From assembly GCA_023381615.1 (NCBI GenBank), contig JAMCQL010000078.1, positions 1-50,445 of the forward strand: 50,445 nt of DNA, read 5' to 3'. A model generated the notes under the pieces. That model searched no databases and was not told where the DNA came from. It saw only the letters and a list, made by a program, of their open reading frames with translations. Made by a program: the position numbers and the translations under genes. Shown one piece after another: positions 1 through 8,182 of the stretch (positions are counted from its first letter, which is position 1; the number at the start of each line of letters is the position of its first letter). This DNA comes from Bacteroidota bacterium. GTDB taxonomy: Bacteria > Bacteroidota > Ignavibacteria > Kryptoniales > JAKASW01.

Positions 1-269
1 AGTTTTTCGGCAATTCCGACGATCTGTTTTATCGTCTTGTGTTCCCCGTAAATAACTTCTCCCAATCCGAGCCGGAGCTTGCGCCCGTGGTCAACGGTAG
101 CATATCCCATTTCTTCGAGATCGAACGGTCCCGACAAAGCGTCGCGTGACGCGCCGTGCGTCAGTCGGGATCCTGTGGACAGACACCTGATCTTCTCGTA
201 CGCGTCAGAAATGCTCAGCTTTCCCTTCTGAACATCGAGCAGAATTTTCTTAACGGTCTCTTGACTCAC
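1..269 (-). CDS. larB: Nickel pincer cofactor biosynthesis protein LarB (5' part, runs off the window)
   Basis: LarB carboxylates and hydrolyses nicotinic acid adenine dinucleotide in the first step of nickel-pincer nucleotide synthesis; it is related to AIR carboxylase (PurE). The visible 89 codons match the N-terminal part of the family: a helical start (VSQETVKKILLDVQKGK), then LEEMGYATVDHGRKLRLG and GEVIYGEHKT, the conserved strand before the PurE-like domain. The GTG start at 269 overlaps the TGA of larE (sequence GTGA), which indicates translational coupling. Between the N-terminal helix and LEEMGYA there is an extra stretch of about 18 residues encoded by a palindromic repeat (127-172). 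The catalytic domain lies outside the window, so activity cannot be judged. Confidence 0.85.
   Translation of the reverse strand, partial: MSQETVKKILLDVQKGKLSISDAYEKIRCLSTGSRLTHGASRDALSGPFDLEEMGYATVDHGRKLRLGLGEVIYGEHKTIKQIVGIAEK
127..172. repeat. Palindromic element inserted in frame in larB
   Basis: Outer arms GGTCCCGAC (127-135) and GTCGGGATC (164-172) pair with one mismatch. An inner perfect 6-bp stem, TGACGC/GCGTCA, lies at 147-163 with a 5-nt loop. The TCCCGAC/GTCGGGA core followed by TCC is the same as in intergenic hairpins at 27532 and 30381. It encodes residues that appear to be extra compared with the LarB family (family comparison from memory). Confidence 0.6.
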
Positions 270-1213
270 GATGTCGTCCCGCCGCCGGTTTTGTAGCCTT
301 CCAGATCCAGGGTGACCCAGAGATAACCGCGCTTTTTCGCTTCCTCGGTCAGCTTCTCTCTCAATTGCAAGGCCAGCGTCATTTCCTCCGGAGCGGTTTC
401 CAATCTCAGGAAGTGTTTGTCCCGAAGGTCACGTCCGAATGGATCCCTTCGGGAAAGGATTCCTTCGGAGGATCCATTAGGACCGTTCAGCTCATGCACG
501 CGCAGTCGGAAAATTCTCATTCCACCTTCGCGCAATATAGATTCCAGATCGTCGACGTCTCTCAATTCCGCTTTCGTGATTTGCACTCCTTTCATGATTC
601 GTGAGCTCAGGCAGGGACTCGACGGTTTGTCGTACAATTCGAAGCCGTTCAACCGCATCAACTCTCTTATCTCAGGCTTCGTGAAATCATAAGCGGCAAG
701 CGGAAACAAAATATCGTTTTCCAATGCCGCTTGGTGTCCTGGTCGGACATCCGTTTTGTCAGATGCGCTGTAGCCGTACGCAATCCTCTTGCAGCCATTC
801 TCGACAGCTACTTGCTTCGCTATGTTGAACAATTCTGTTTTGCAATAATAGCATCTGAGGGAATCGTTCTTGGTATATTCAGGGTCATCGACCTCGGCAC
901 TGTCTTTCCAGATGTGTTTTATGCCGACTTGCCTTATGAACTTCTCGACATCTTCTCTATCGTGAGCGGGCATGCTTTCGCTGTTTGTCGTAAGGGCGAT
1001 CAGCTTGCCGCCATTTTCTCTTCTTGCATCCTCCGCCGCCCAGAGGAGGAAGCCGCTGTCGACGCCGCCGGAGAACGCCACGACCAGGCCATCGGCTGCA
1101 TAATTGCCGAGAGATTCTTTTAACGATGCATATTTCTGTAATAAGTCATCCATGGTGAGATCTATATTTAAACTTTCGTTGGAAGAATACATTTTATCGT
1201 TTGAATTTAACAT
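266..1213 (-). CDS. larE: LarE, ATP-dependent sulfur transferase for the nickel-pincer cofactor
   Basis: LarE adenylates the pyridinium biscarboxylate made by LarB and converts its carboxylates to thiocarboxylates. Numbering is from the start at 1213. The PP-loop SGGVDS is at residues 48-53. A CYYC pair (C121, C124) and the Cys of PCLSSR (C201) are present. One-cysteine LarE proteins sacrifice the sulfur of that third Cys, whereas three-cysteine LarE proteins such as that of Thermotoga maritima carry a [4Fe-4S] cluster; this protein has the three-cysteine pattern. The reading frame opens at a GTG at 1276, but ATG 1213 has AAAGGCG seven bases upstream and is preferred; ATG 1153 is another option. 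A palindromic repeat inserts about 20 residues near 241-263. It is the gene before larB and overlaps it by 4 bp. Confidence 0.9.
   Translation of the reverse strand: MLNSNDKMYSSNESLNIDLTMDDLLQKYASLKESLGNYAADGLVVAFSGGVDSGFLLWAAEDARRENGGKLIALTTNSESMPAHDREDVEKFIRQVGIKHIWKDSAEVDDPEYTKNDSLRCYYCKTELFNIAKQVAVENGCKRIAYGYSASDKTDVRPGHQAALENDILFPLAAYDFTKPEIRELMRLNGFELYDKPSSPCLSSRIMKGVQITKAELRDVDDLESILREGGMRIFRLRVHELNGPNGSSEGILSRRDPFGRDLRDKHFLRLETAPEEMTLALQLREKLTEEAKKRGYLWVTLDLEGYKTGGGTTS
433..483. repeat. Palindromic element inserted in frame in larE
   Basis: Arms GTCCGAATGGATCC (433-446) and GGATCCATTAGGAC (470-483) are inverted copies with a single mismatch in 14 bp. The centre has two CCTTCGG boxes. 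It lies in the stretch coding for the Gly/Ser/Arg-rich residues between RLRVHE and DKHFLRLE, which are usually nearly adjacent in LarE proteins, so it looks like an insertion that keeps the frame. Confidence 0.65.
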
Positions 1214-1351
1214 TTCGTTCGCCTTTATGGAAATATGTTCCGGTGTGTATTCTCTAAATTGAAACAAGCGCACCACGAGATTATATTATCACACGATATG
1301 CAGATGAGGAAAGGTTTCCGCAATTAAAAAACTACTTCGCTCCCATGGGAA

Positions 1352-2818
1352 ATGATTTTCTTTCTTAACGCAATAAACCTCCTCACCGTTCTTGTAGGGT
1401 TCATTGTCCAAGTACTCATCGTGCGGTTTTTCGGAGCGTCAGACGCCACCGACATTTATTACTTGATCCTTGCCATAACGACCTTCATCACGGGTCTCTC
1501 CACTGGATTTTTGACAGACCTCTTCATACCGATCTATCACGACGCAAAAAACCGCGGCCGGGAATATGCCACGAGGTTGACAGGCGGTGTCCTGACACTC
1601 TCTCTCCTGTCGGGATTGCTCCTCACGATCGTTATCTATGCATTTGCACCCGCTCTCATCTCCATTTTTGCAAGCGGCTTTCACGCCTCAAAATTCGATG
1701 AGGCAATCCGGATGCTGCGGATAATTTCGTTCTCGATCGTCTTCACCTCCATGACGATGATCTTAAACTCGACTTTGAACGCAAACTCCTTTCTCCTCGT
1801 GACATACATTACGAATTTGATAATACCGGTCTTCAACTTGCTCGGGCTTTTCCTCGGAGGAGAGCACTATGGGGTCGCAGCGTTAATGTACTCGACGGTC
1901 TTTGCATCCGCATTGATTTTCATGATCGTCTTCGCTTACTGTAAGATCAAGGTCGGCGCAAGGTTCGCGAGCCCACTTGGCCAAAAAGATCTATCTTATC
2001 TTTTGATTAAAAATGTTCCTGTCCGTGCTGCAAACATCGTCCACATGCTTCGTGGGCCGCTCACGACAACAGTCCTCTCGTATTTTCCAGCCGGATTCCT
2101 GACGCTGTACAGCTACGCGGACAAAATTATGTCTGTACTTGTTGGCACGACAAATTCGCCACTCGCACAGTTTTACTACATCAGGTCATCCGAGTTCGCA
2201 TCGAAGAAAATTTTTGGGGAAATCAAGAAGCTTCTTGTTCAGACTGTGAAGAGCAGTGTCATACTGTTCGCCGGGATGTTTTTTGTAACCGTACTCGTTT
2301 TCCAGAAAGTGTTCGGTCTCCTCTTTGAAGGAAGAGTACCATCGGGCGGAATTGAAACGATGTTCCTCTTGTTCCTCAGTCTGTTTCCGTTCTACTACGT
2401 TTCCCTAGTTGGCACTGAACTTGGCATGACAGCGCTTGCTATGAAAAAAGGGCGCTTCCCATTTTATTCCTCGGTCACTTTCATCGGAATTTTTGGAATA
2501 TCATTACTTCCCCTTGTGCACTTGGTATCGGTCTATGGACTTCCGATCGGATTGGCGGTTGGACAAGTCTCTGCAATCATCATGTACGTGATCTTGTTAA
2601 ATAGGCTTCATCCAATGATAGATCTTGACTTCTTTCGCGCCCAAGTCAATACCATCGGAGTCGCATTGTTAATGGTCGCTGCAAACTTCTTGTCGGCAAA
2701 TAATATCACTATTCAGGTCAGCGTTAGCGCATTATTGTTTCTGGTCTGGATGCTTGCAAACGGAAGAAGCGCCATCAACGCGATGAGATTCATAACCGCG
2801 AAGGGCGAAATTAGATAG
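1352..2818 (+). CDS. MurJ/Wzx-type polysaccharide or lipid flippase (MOP superfamily)
   Basis: A 488-residue polytopic membrane protein with about 12-14 hydrophobic segments spread over its whole length, as in MurJ/MVF and Wzx flippases. The N-terminal pattern (VRFFGASDATDIYYL, then a loop with PIYHDAKNRG) is typical of the MurJ branch. It is expected to flip undecaprenyl-linked sugars across the inner membrane. As the first gene of a polysaccharide region, a role in exporting the repeat unit made by the downstream glycosyltransferases is more likely than peptidoglycan lipid II export, but the sequence alone does not decide this. ATG 1352 is the only in-frame ATG after an upstream stop at 1325; GGGA lies very close to it. 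It starts divergently from larE. Confidence 0.8.
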   Translation: MIFFLNAINLLTVLVGFIVQVLIVRFFGASDATDIYYLILAITTFITGLSTGFLTDLFIPIYHDAKNRGREYATRLTGGVLTLSLLSGLLLTIVIYAFAPALISIFASGFHASKFDEAIRMLRIISFSIVFTSMTMILNSTLNANSFLLVTYITNLIIPVFNLLGLFLGGEHYGVAALMYSTVFASALIFMIVFAYCKIKVGARFASPLGQKDLSYLLIKNVPVRAANIVHMLRGPLTTTVLSYFPAGFLTLYSYADKIMSVLVGTTNSPLAQFYYIRSSEFASKKIFGEIKKLLVQTVKSSVILFAGMFFVTVLVFQKVFGLLFEGRVPSGGIETMFLLFLSLFPFYYVSLVGTELGMTALAMKKGRFPFYSSVTFIGIFGISLLPLVHLVSVYGLPIGLAVGQVSAIIMYVILLNRLHPMIDLDFFRAQVNTIGVALLMVAANFLSANNITIQVSVSALLFLVWMLANGRSAINAMRFITAKGEIR

Positions 2819-2821
2819 CCC

Positions 2822-4075
2822 ATGAGAATCTTGTTTGTTTGCGATTTGAATAGCGTGCATTCTCAGAAATGGATCGGATATTTCATCGAGAAGAAGCATG
2901 ACGTATTTATATATTCCACTACGCCTTTTCAGGACAATTTCCTCGGCGCGAAGGTTTACTCGGAAGGATTACCTGCAAAACAGGCGGACGCTTCAGCCAA
3001 TGATTGGCTTTCGAAAATCCACAAGTTTCATTTCGCCTGGTTTGCCGTACCAATCGCAGAGAAAATTTTCCTGCTGAGCAAATTCTTGAAGATTAGAACA
3101 AGCGTTTTTCGTCATAAGGACGCCGCCTCCAGTATCTTATCTTCGGTAAACCCGGACTTGATTCATTGTCTCCGAATTCCAAATGAAGGATTCATCGGAA
3201 TGATGCTTCAGAGCAGCGCTCCCCTTGTTGTCTCGACTTGGGGAAACGATTTGACCTACTGGGCACGGAAGACCCTTTTCCGAAATTTAACTGAAAGAAC
3301 TCTCAAGAAATCGAGCTTCCTATTCACTGATTGTGAGAGAGATGTCAGGCTCAGCCGCACATACGGATATTCAAAGCAGAAACCGTTCCTTGTTCTTCCG
3401 GGATCGGGCGGTATGCTGCCGTATGATCTTGAAATTGGTAAACGCTCGCTTGAATCGAGAAGCGATTTTTTCAAAGGGACTTTACAGATAAATGCGCGTC
3501 CGATTTTTTTGAGTTTGAGAGGATTCGGAAGTCAGGACATCGACAACGTTCCATTGCTCAAAGCGTGCAGGCTCCTAATGAAGCGAGATGTTGAATTCCG
3601 TCTGGTAATTGCCGGCAAAAAGAACGGCTTCCGTTATTACAAACTGGCACACCTGATCGAAAAATATGAACTTGGAAACTCTATCTCCCTGATCGAAGAA
3701 CTGCCTCACCCAAAAGCTTTGGAGGCGCTGCAAGGAACCGATTTCTCTATTTCTATTTCCCGCAACGACGGGACGCCTAACTCCATGCTCGAGGCCATGA
3801 CATTTGGCGGCATTCCGGTGATGAGCGACATCGAATCAATCAGGGAGTGGGTAACTGACGGAGTCAACGGATACTTGTTTGATCCCCGGAATCCACATTC
3901 CATCGCGGACACGATTCAAAGAGCAATTGCAGAAAAGGATAAGCACGCCGCGATGAGAAGGCGCAATTATAATATCATTGCGGAGAAAGCAGATTACGCG
4001 AAGAACATGTCGAGAGCTGAGGAAAAGCTCTTGGACTTCCTGAAGAAGAACGACCTTCTACAGAGCCATTCGTGA
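2822..4075 (+). CDS. GT4-family glycosyltransferase
   Basis: A 417-residue GT-B fold glycosyltransferase. The N-terminal Rossmann strand is MRILFVCDLNSVHSQKW, with a GNDLTYWAR element near residue 140. The C-terminal nucleotide-sugar site has ISISRNDGTPNSMLEAMTFG and GIPVMSDIESIREWV with GVNGYLFDP, the GT4 EX7E region. It should transfer a sugar from an NDP or lipid donor at the cytoplasmic membrane face during glycan assembly. It begins 3 bp after the flippase stop, so the two are co-transcribed. Donor and acceptor cannot be predicted. Confidence 0.88.
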   Translation: MRILFVCDLNSVHSQKWIGYFIEKKHDVFIYSTTPFQDNFLGAKVYSEGLPAKQADASANDWLSKIHKFHFAWFAVPIAEKIFLLSKFLKIRTSVFRHKDAASSILSSVNPDLIHCLRIPNEGFIGMMLQSSAPLVVSTWGNDLTYWARKTLFRNLTERTLKKSSFLFTDCERDVRLSRTYGYSKQKPFLVLPGSGGMLPYDLEIGKRSLESRSDFFKGTLQINARPIFLSLRGFGSQDIDNVPLLKACRLLMKRDVEFRLVIAGKKNGFRYYKLAHLIEKYELGNSISLIEELPHPKALEALQGTDFSISISRNDGTPNSMLEAMTFGGIPVMSDIESIREWVTDGVNGYLFDPRNPHSIADTIQRAIAEKDKHAAMRRRNYNIIAEKADYAKNMSRAEEKLLDFLKKNDLLQSHS

Positions 4076-4077
4076 TC

Positions 4078-4215
4078 ATGAGACCTGTGAGTATTTATCT
4101 CGATACGTACCCTTTGGCATTCTGGCGATACGGTGATTCATTGAATGAACCGCAGAATGGATTATTTCTTGGACAAGTCGAGCAATCAGTGGCCAACAAA
4201 ACATTTCGGAGGTGA
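4078..4215 (+). other. Possible 45-codon ORF or gene remnant between GT4 and fkbM
   Basis: An ATG at 4078 overlaps the end of the GT4 gene's downstream sequence and opens a 45-codon frame (MRPVSIYLDTYPLAFW start), ending at a TGA that overlaps the GGAGGTGA ribosome site of the next gene. Its composition looks protein-like, and it could be the tail of a lost gene. There is no recognisable domain and no RBS. Coding status is uncertain. Confidence 0.2.
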
Positions 4216-4219
4216 AAAG

Positions 4220-5029
4220 ATGCGGGTTTTCTTAGAGAGTCTAGCAAAAAAGGTTCACGGTTATCTCTCGAATGAGTATAAACGTGAATATACTCGCCTC
4301 TTGATAAAGTGGGGCAAGTACAGAAGGTATGAGACAAGAAGAAATGTCAGATTTCTGAATTACAAGTTTACCGTGCCCGATCTCCTTACATTTCTAGGGC
4401 AGTTTCAAGAGATATTTGTAAAAGAGAGTTACAGGTTCACCGCGGCGACTGACGAGCCACTTATTATTGATTGTGGGGCAAACATCGGAATGAGTTGTCT
4501 ATACTTCAAGAAAACATTTCCATCCTCGAAAGTAGTAGCTTTTGAAGCCGACCCGAAGATTTTTTCTATTCTAACCGAAAACTTGAATAACAGTGGAATC
4601 CACGATGTTGAACTCGTGAATAAAGCCGTCTGGATAGACGACAATGGCATAAGATTTTCGGTCGAGGGTGCCGATGGCGGATCTATCTACGGTAACAATA
4701 ATTTAATAGAAGTTCAGACACTTAGGCTAAAAGATTTCTTAGAGAGCTTTAGTTCTATCGATCTGCTTAAAATAGACATCGAGGGCGCGGAAGACAAAGT
4801 TGTCCTTGATTGCGAGAAAAGTCTGGATCGAGTCAAAAATATATTCATAGAGTACCATTCCTGGACAAAAAAAGAGCAAAAACTTGGAGAAATACTTGCC
4901 GTCCTCGAATCAAACAAATTCAGGTATCAACTGGAAAGCTCGGTACCAAGGGAAGCACCGCTGGTGAATCATCATGATGAATCCTCAATCGATTTGCACG
5001 TCAATGTCTATGGCTATAGGAAGGAATGA
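4220..5029 (+). CDS. FkbM-family SAM-dependent methyltransferase
   Basis: A 269-residue methyltransferase. The SAM-binding motif I is IIDCGANIGMSCLYFK, followed by the acidic residue in VVAFEADP. The FkbM signature LLKIDIEGAE is near residue 195, and a late FIEYHSW strand follows. FkbM enzymes O-methylate hydroxyls, in glycan clusters usually sugars. The frame is open from ATG 4145, but ATG 4220 has a perfect GGAGGTG box 5 bases upstream and is taken as the start. It sits between glycosyltransferase genes on the same strand, so methylation of the surface glycan is likely. The substrate is unknown. Confidence 0.88.
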   Translation: MRVFLESLAKKVHGYLSNEYKREYTRLLIKWGKYRRYETRRNVRFLNYKFTVPDLLTFLGQFQEIFVKESYRFTAATDEPLIIDCGANIGMSCLYFKKTFPSSKVVAFEADPKIFSILTENLNNSGIHDVELVNKAVWIDDNGIRFSVEGADGGSIYGNNNLIEVQTLRLKDFLESFSSIDLLKIDIEGAEDKVVLDCEKSLDRVKNIFIEYHSWTKKEQKLGEILAVLESNKFRYQLESSVPREAPLVNHHDESSIDLHVNVYGYRKE

Positions 5030-5040
5030 CAACACATTGA

Positions 5041-5196
5041 ACAAACACAAAAAGATTTCTTGCGCCAAAAAGTGAGTATCACCATGATGAACTTAAACAA
5101 GCAGGCGACATTTCAGAAACAAAACGATTTGCGGTCAAACAAGATGACTCGCCCATCTTGGAAGAGAATGTCGGTTCCTGCCGTGAGTTCAAGTAA
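5041..5196 (+). pseudogene. C-terminal remnant of an unidentified gene
   Basis: Fifty-one codons are open from just after a stop at 5038, with no usable start. The translation (including SEYHHDELKQAG and SPILEENVGSCREFK) is balanced and protein-like. Its TAA overlaps the ATG of the next gene as TAATG, the arrangement of a coupled gene pair. This suggests the tail of a gene whose 5' part has been deleted. The family is not recognised. Confidence 0.3.
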
Positions 5197-6287
5197 TGGG
5201 TTCGCTTATGTCTAAAGTCCTGATTTCCGGAGAATGGCTGTGGGCGCATTATCAGGAAGCTTGCGCGCGTGCGCTTGAAAGTCTTGGACACGAAGTGGTG
5301 CGGTTCGGCTGGTACCAGCATTTCTTTGACAAACCACCGGGCAAAGACCCGCAATTCAAATCAACAATCGCTCGACTCCAGAACAAGTACCTCTTCGGGC
5401 CTTTGATTGATAAAATAAACAGGGACTTTTTCGGCGTGGCGATGGACACAGAGCCTGATATTATCTGGCTCTACAACGACACTCATATTTTCCCGAGAAC
5501 AATTTCCAAACTTAGAAGAAATCTTCCAGGGGTAATTCTTGCCCAATACGCGAACGATAATCCATGGGGCGCCAACCAAAGTGAAATCAAGTGGCGTCAT
5601 TTCAAAAACTCCGTGCCGCTGTTCGACATCAATTTCTGTTATCGGGTTTCAAATACAAAAGATCTTCTGGAGGCGGGAGCGAAAAGAATCCAACTTTTAA
5701 GATCATATTATATACCAGAGGAAACGTTTCCGGTTGACAGAAGGGAAATAGAGGCCGATTTCACCGGCGATATTGTCTTCGTGGGACATTATGAAAACGA
5801 TTGGCGACTCGATCTCCTATCAGAGATCGAAAAGATAGGTTACAACCTGAAGCTCTTCGGCACAAGCTGGAACGAACCAATATCGAGGCTGCCGAATGAA
5901 CATCCGCTCAAGAAACACTTCCCCGTCAGATCGGTTAGAGGAGCGGAGTATCGAAAAGCTATCTCCGGATCAAGGATTGCACTGTCGTTCCTCTCGAAGT
6001 TGAACGAAGATACTTATACGCGAAGATGTTTCGAGATTCCGGCGATGAAGACATTCATGATGAGCGAATACAGCGACGATCTCAACTCGCTGTTCACTGA
6101 AGGAAAGGAAGCCGAATACTTTCGGACCAAGGATGAATTAGTTGAGAAAGTGCGGTATTATTTAAGCCATGGAGACGAAATCGAAAAGATTGCGCAAGCG
6201 GGTTTCGAGCGGGTCCAGAGGGACGGACACGATGTGAAGAGCAGGATGAGACAGTTCATGCAAGATATTTATTCGGAAGGAAACTGA
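5196..6287 (+). CDS. CgeB-type glycosyltransferase (DUF3880 / Glyco_trans_1_2)
   Basis: A 363-residue protein with the layout of CgeB-like glycosyltransferases: an N-terminal Rossmann-like half (VLISGEWLWAHYQEACARAL, LGHEVVRFGW), a middle with the DIIWLYNDTH strand, and a C-terminal GT-B half with RRCFEIPAMKTFMMSEYSDD, LFTEGKEAEYF and a final helix RDGHDVKSRMRQFM. Such proteins modify spore coats, capsules or flagellin; here the context is surface-glycan synthesis. The start is ATG 5196, which overlaps the TAA of an upstream coding remnant; ATG 5208 (MSKVLI) is equally possible, as neither has a strong RBS. The stop is 2 bp before the asparagine synthetase ATG, so the two are one operon. Confidence 0.82.
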   Translation: MGSLMSKVLISGEWLWAHYQEACARALESLGHEVVRFGWYQHFFDKPPGKDPQFKSTIARLQNKYLFGPLIDKINRDFFGVAMDTEPDIIWLYNDTHIFPRTISKLRRNLPGVILAQYANDNPWGANQSEIKWRHFKNSVPLFDINFCYRVSNTKDLLEAGAKRIQLLRSYYIPEETFPVDRREIEADFTGDIVFVGHYENDWRLDLLSEIEKIGYNLKLFGTSWNEPISRLPNEHPLKKHFPVRSVRGAEYRKAISGSRIALSFLSKLNEDTYTRRCFEIPAMKTFMMSEYSDDLNSLFTEGKEAEYFRTKDELVEKVRYYLSHGDEIEKIAQAGFERVQRDGHDVKSRMRQFMQDIYSEGN

Positions 6288-6289
6288 AT

Positions 6290-8167
6290 ATGTGCGGCAT
6301 CGTCGGCATTGCCGGGAATAGAATCGCCAAGGATGTCGAGCTTCTGAGACAGATGCGCGACACGATGACTCATCGCGGTCCGGACGACGCCGGAGATTGG
6401 TGGTCCGAAGACGGATCTGTCGGACTGGCGATGAGAAGGCTGTCAATTATCGACCTTTCATCCTCCGGACACCAGCCGATGTCAGATCACGACAGGAATC
6501 TCACGATAGTTTTTAACGGCGAGATCTACAATTACAAAGAGTTAAAAAAAGAGCTTGAATCAAGAGGACGCTCTTTTACAACCTCATCAGATACGGAAGT
6601 AATTCTCGAATCTTACCGGGAATGGAAAACCGATTGCGTCAAACATCTCAACGGGATGTTCGCATTCGCGATCTACGACATCAGGAAGAAAGCACTCTTC
6701 CTTGCACGTGATCGTGCAGGCGAAAAACCGTTATTCTATTTACACGAACAAAACAAGTTTCGGTTCGGCTCGGAATTGAAGTCAATTTTAGCTGACAAAT
6801 CCGTCAGCAGGAATCTTGACTTTAGATCGTTGAACTTTTACTTGTCTTTCGGATATGTGCCGGGAGAACTCTGCATCCTGCAAAATTTCAAGAAGCTCCC
6901 GCCCGCTCATGCGATGGTTTACGATATTGAGAACGACACACTGAAAATTTGGCGGTATTGGGAATTGGCGGAGCCGACTCGGACTGGTAAACTCAACGAA
7001 GACGATCTGTTAGAAGAGTTGGAGAGACTTCTTGAGGGTTCAGTAAAACAACAGCTGGTAGCCGATGTTCCGGTGGGCATCATGTTGAGCGGTGGCATTG
7101 ATTCAAGCCTCGTTACCGCTATGGCTTCAAGAGCCTCTTCGGAAAAAGTTAAAACGTTTACCGTTACGTTCCCCGGATTCGGAACATTCAACGAAGCTCC
7201 TTACGCAAAAACAGTTGCCAATCATTTCGGCACAGATCACACGGAGTTAGAAGCAGGATCGGTAGAACCACAAATCATGATTGAACTCGCAAGACAGTAC
7301 GACGAACCCATCGGCGATTCATCAATGATACCGATGTTTATGGTTTCAAAGTTGATTCGCCGGCATGCTACTGTCGCGCTTGGAGGAGACGGCGGCGACG
7401 AGCTTTTTGGAGGTTATTTGCATTACTCAATGATTTTAAGAACATTACGCCGCCAAAGATTTCTACCCTCTTCTCTCAAAGCGATTCTGAAACTCCCGAT
7501 AGAAGCGCTTTTGCCGCCGGGATTCCCTTACAAGGATAAAGCGCTATTTTGCCTGTCTGCGGACCCGCATCATCTTGTTCGCAGTGGCTCTTACTTCGAC
7601 AGCAGGACCACCAAACGAGTCTTGTCTGACCACAGAGATTTATCGATTTCCGATTCAGAGAGATTTTCATTTAACACATTTGGCATGTATGACAGGAAAT
7701 ATTCTCCACTCCGTCAAGCGATGTCGGTAGATTTCCTGAACTATCTTCCGAGCGATGTGCTGGTGAAGGTTGACCGTGCAAGCATGCTTGCATCGCTCGA
7801 AGTCCGCGCCCCGTTCCTTGATTACAGGATCGTTGAATTTGCTTTCGGCAGTGTGCCGGATCATTTGAAAGCCACCGAGAACGAGAGGAAGATTTTGCTG
7901 AAGCGGCTTGCCCGAAAAGTCCTCCCGAGAGATCTCGACTTAAACCGCAAACAGGGTTTTTCCATTCCTCTCGGGAATTGGTTCAAGAAAGGTTGGGGAA
8001 AATTTATGACGGAAGTTTTGCACGACGATGCTCAAACCATATTTGACAAAAAGGCGATTGATAGATTGGCAGCTCTTCAATATCGAGGAATCTTTAATTA
8101 CCAACGATTGTACGCTGCGACAATGTTCGAGTTGTGGAGAAGAGAATACGGAATATCAATCAAATAG
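6290..8167 (+). CDS. asnB: Glutamine-hydrolysing asparagine synthetase (class B)
   Basis: A 625-residue two-domain enzyme. Cys2 in MCGIVGIAGN is the N-terminal glutaminase nucleophile, with THRGPDDAG, RLSIIDLS and FNGEIYN in the class II amidotransferase domain (to about 190). The synthetase domain has the PP-loop SGGIDSS near residue 267 and GGDGGDELFGGY. In polysaccharide clusters AsnB-like enzymes often amidate a sugar carboxylate or a glycan precursor rather than supply asparagine; this is inference from the setting. AAGGA lies 8 bases before the ATG. It is co-transcribed with the CgeB-like gene before it and the methyltransferase gene after it. Confidence 0.93.
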   Translation: MCGIVGIAGNRIAKDVELLRQMRDTMTHRGPDDAGDWWSEDGSVGLAMRRLSIIDLSSSGHQPMSDHDRNLTIVFNGEIYNYKELKKELESRGRSFTTSSDTEVILESYREWKTDCVKHLNGMFAFAIYDIRKKALFLARDRAGEKPLFYLHEQNKFRFGSELKSILADKSVSRNLDFRSLNFYLSFGYVPGELCILQNFKKLPPAHAMVYDIENDTLKIWRYWELAEPTRTGKLNEDDLLEELERLLEGSVKQQLVADVPVGIMLSGGIDSSLVTAMASRASSEKVKTFTVTFPGFGTFNEAPYAKTVANHFGTDHTELEAGSVEPQIMIELARQYDEPIGDSSMIPMFMVSKLIRRHATVALGGDGGDELFGGYLHYSMILRTLRRQRFLPSSLKAILKLPIEALLPPGFPYKDKALFCLSADPHHLVRSGSYFDSRTTKRVLSDHRDLSISDSERFSFNTFGMYDRKYSPLRQAMSVDFLNYLPSDVLVKVDRASMLASLEVRAPFLDYRIVEFAFGSVPDHLKATENERKILLKRLARKVLPRDLDLNRKQGFSIPLGNWFKKGWGKFMTEVLHDDAQTIFDKKAIDRLAALQYRGIFNYQRLYAATMFELWRREYGISIK

Positions 8168-8182
8168 AGAACGGAATTTTAG

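Noticed and set aside
1214..1276. Longer larE starting at GTG 1276
   Set aside because: No RBS; the extra residues are not part of the LarE family; ATG 1213 has AAAGGCG.
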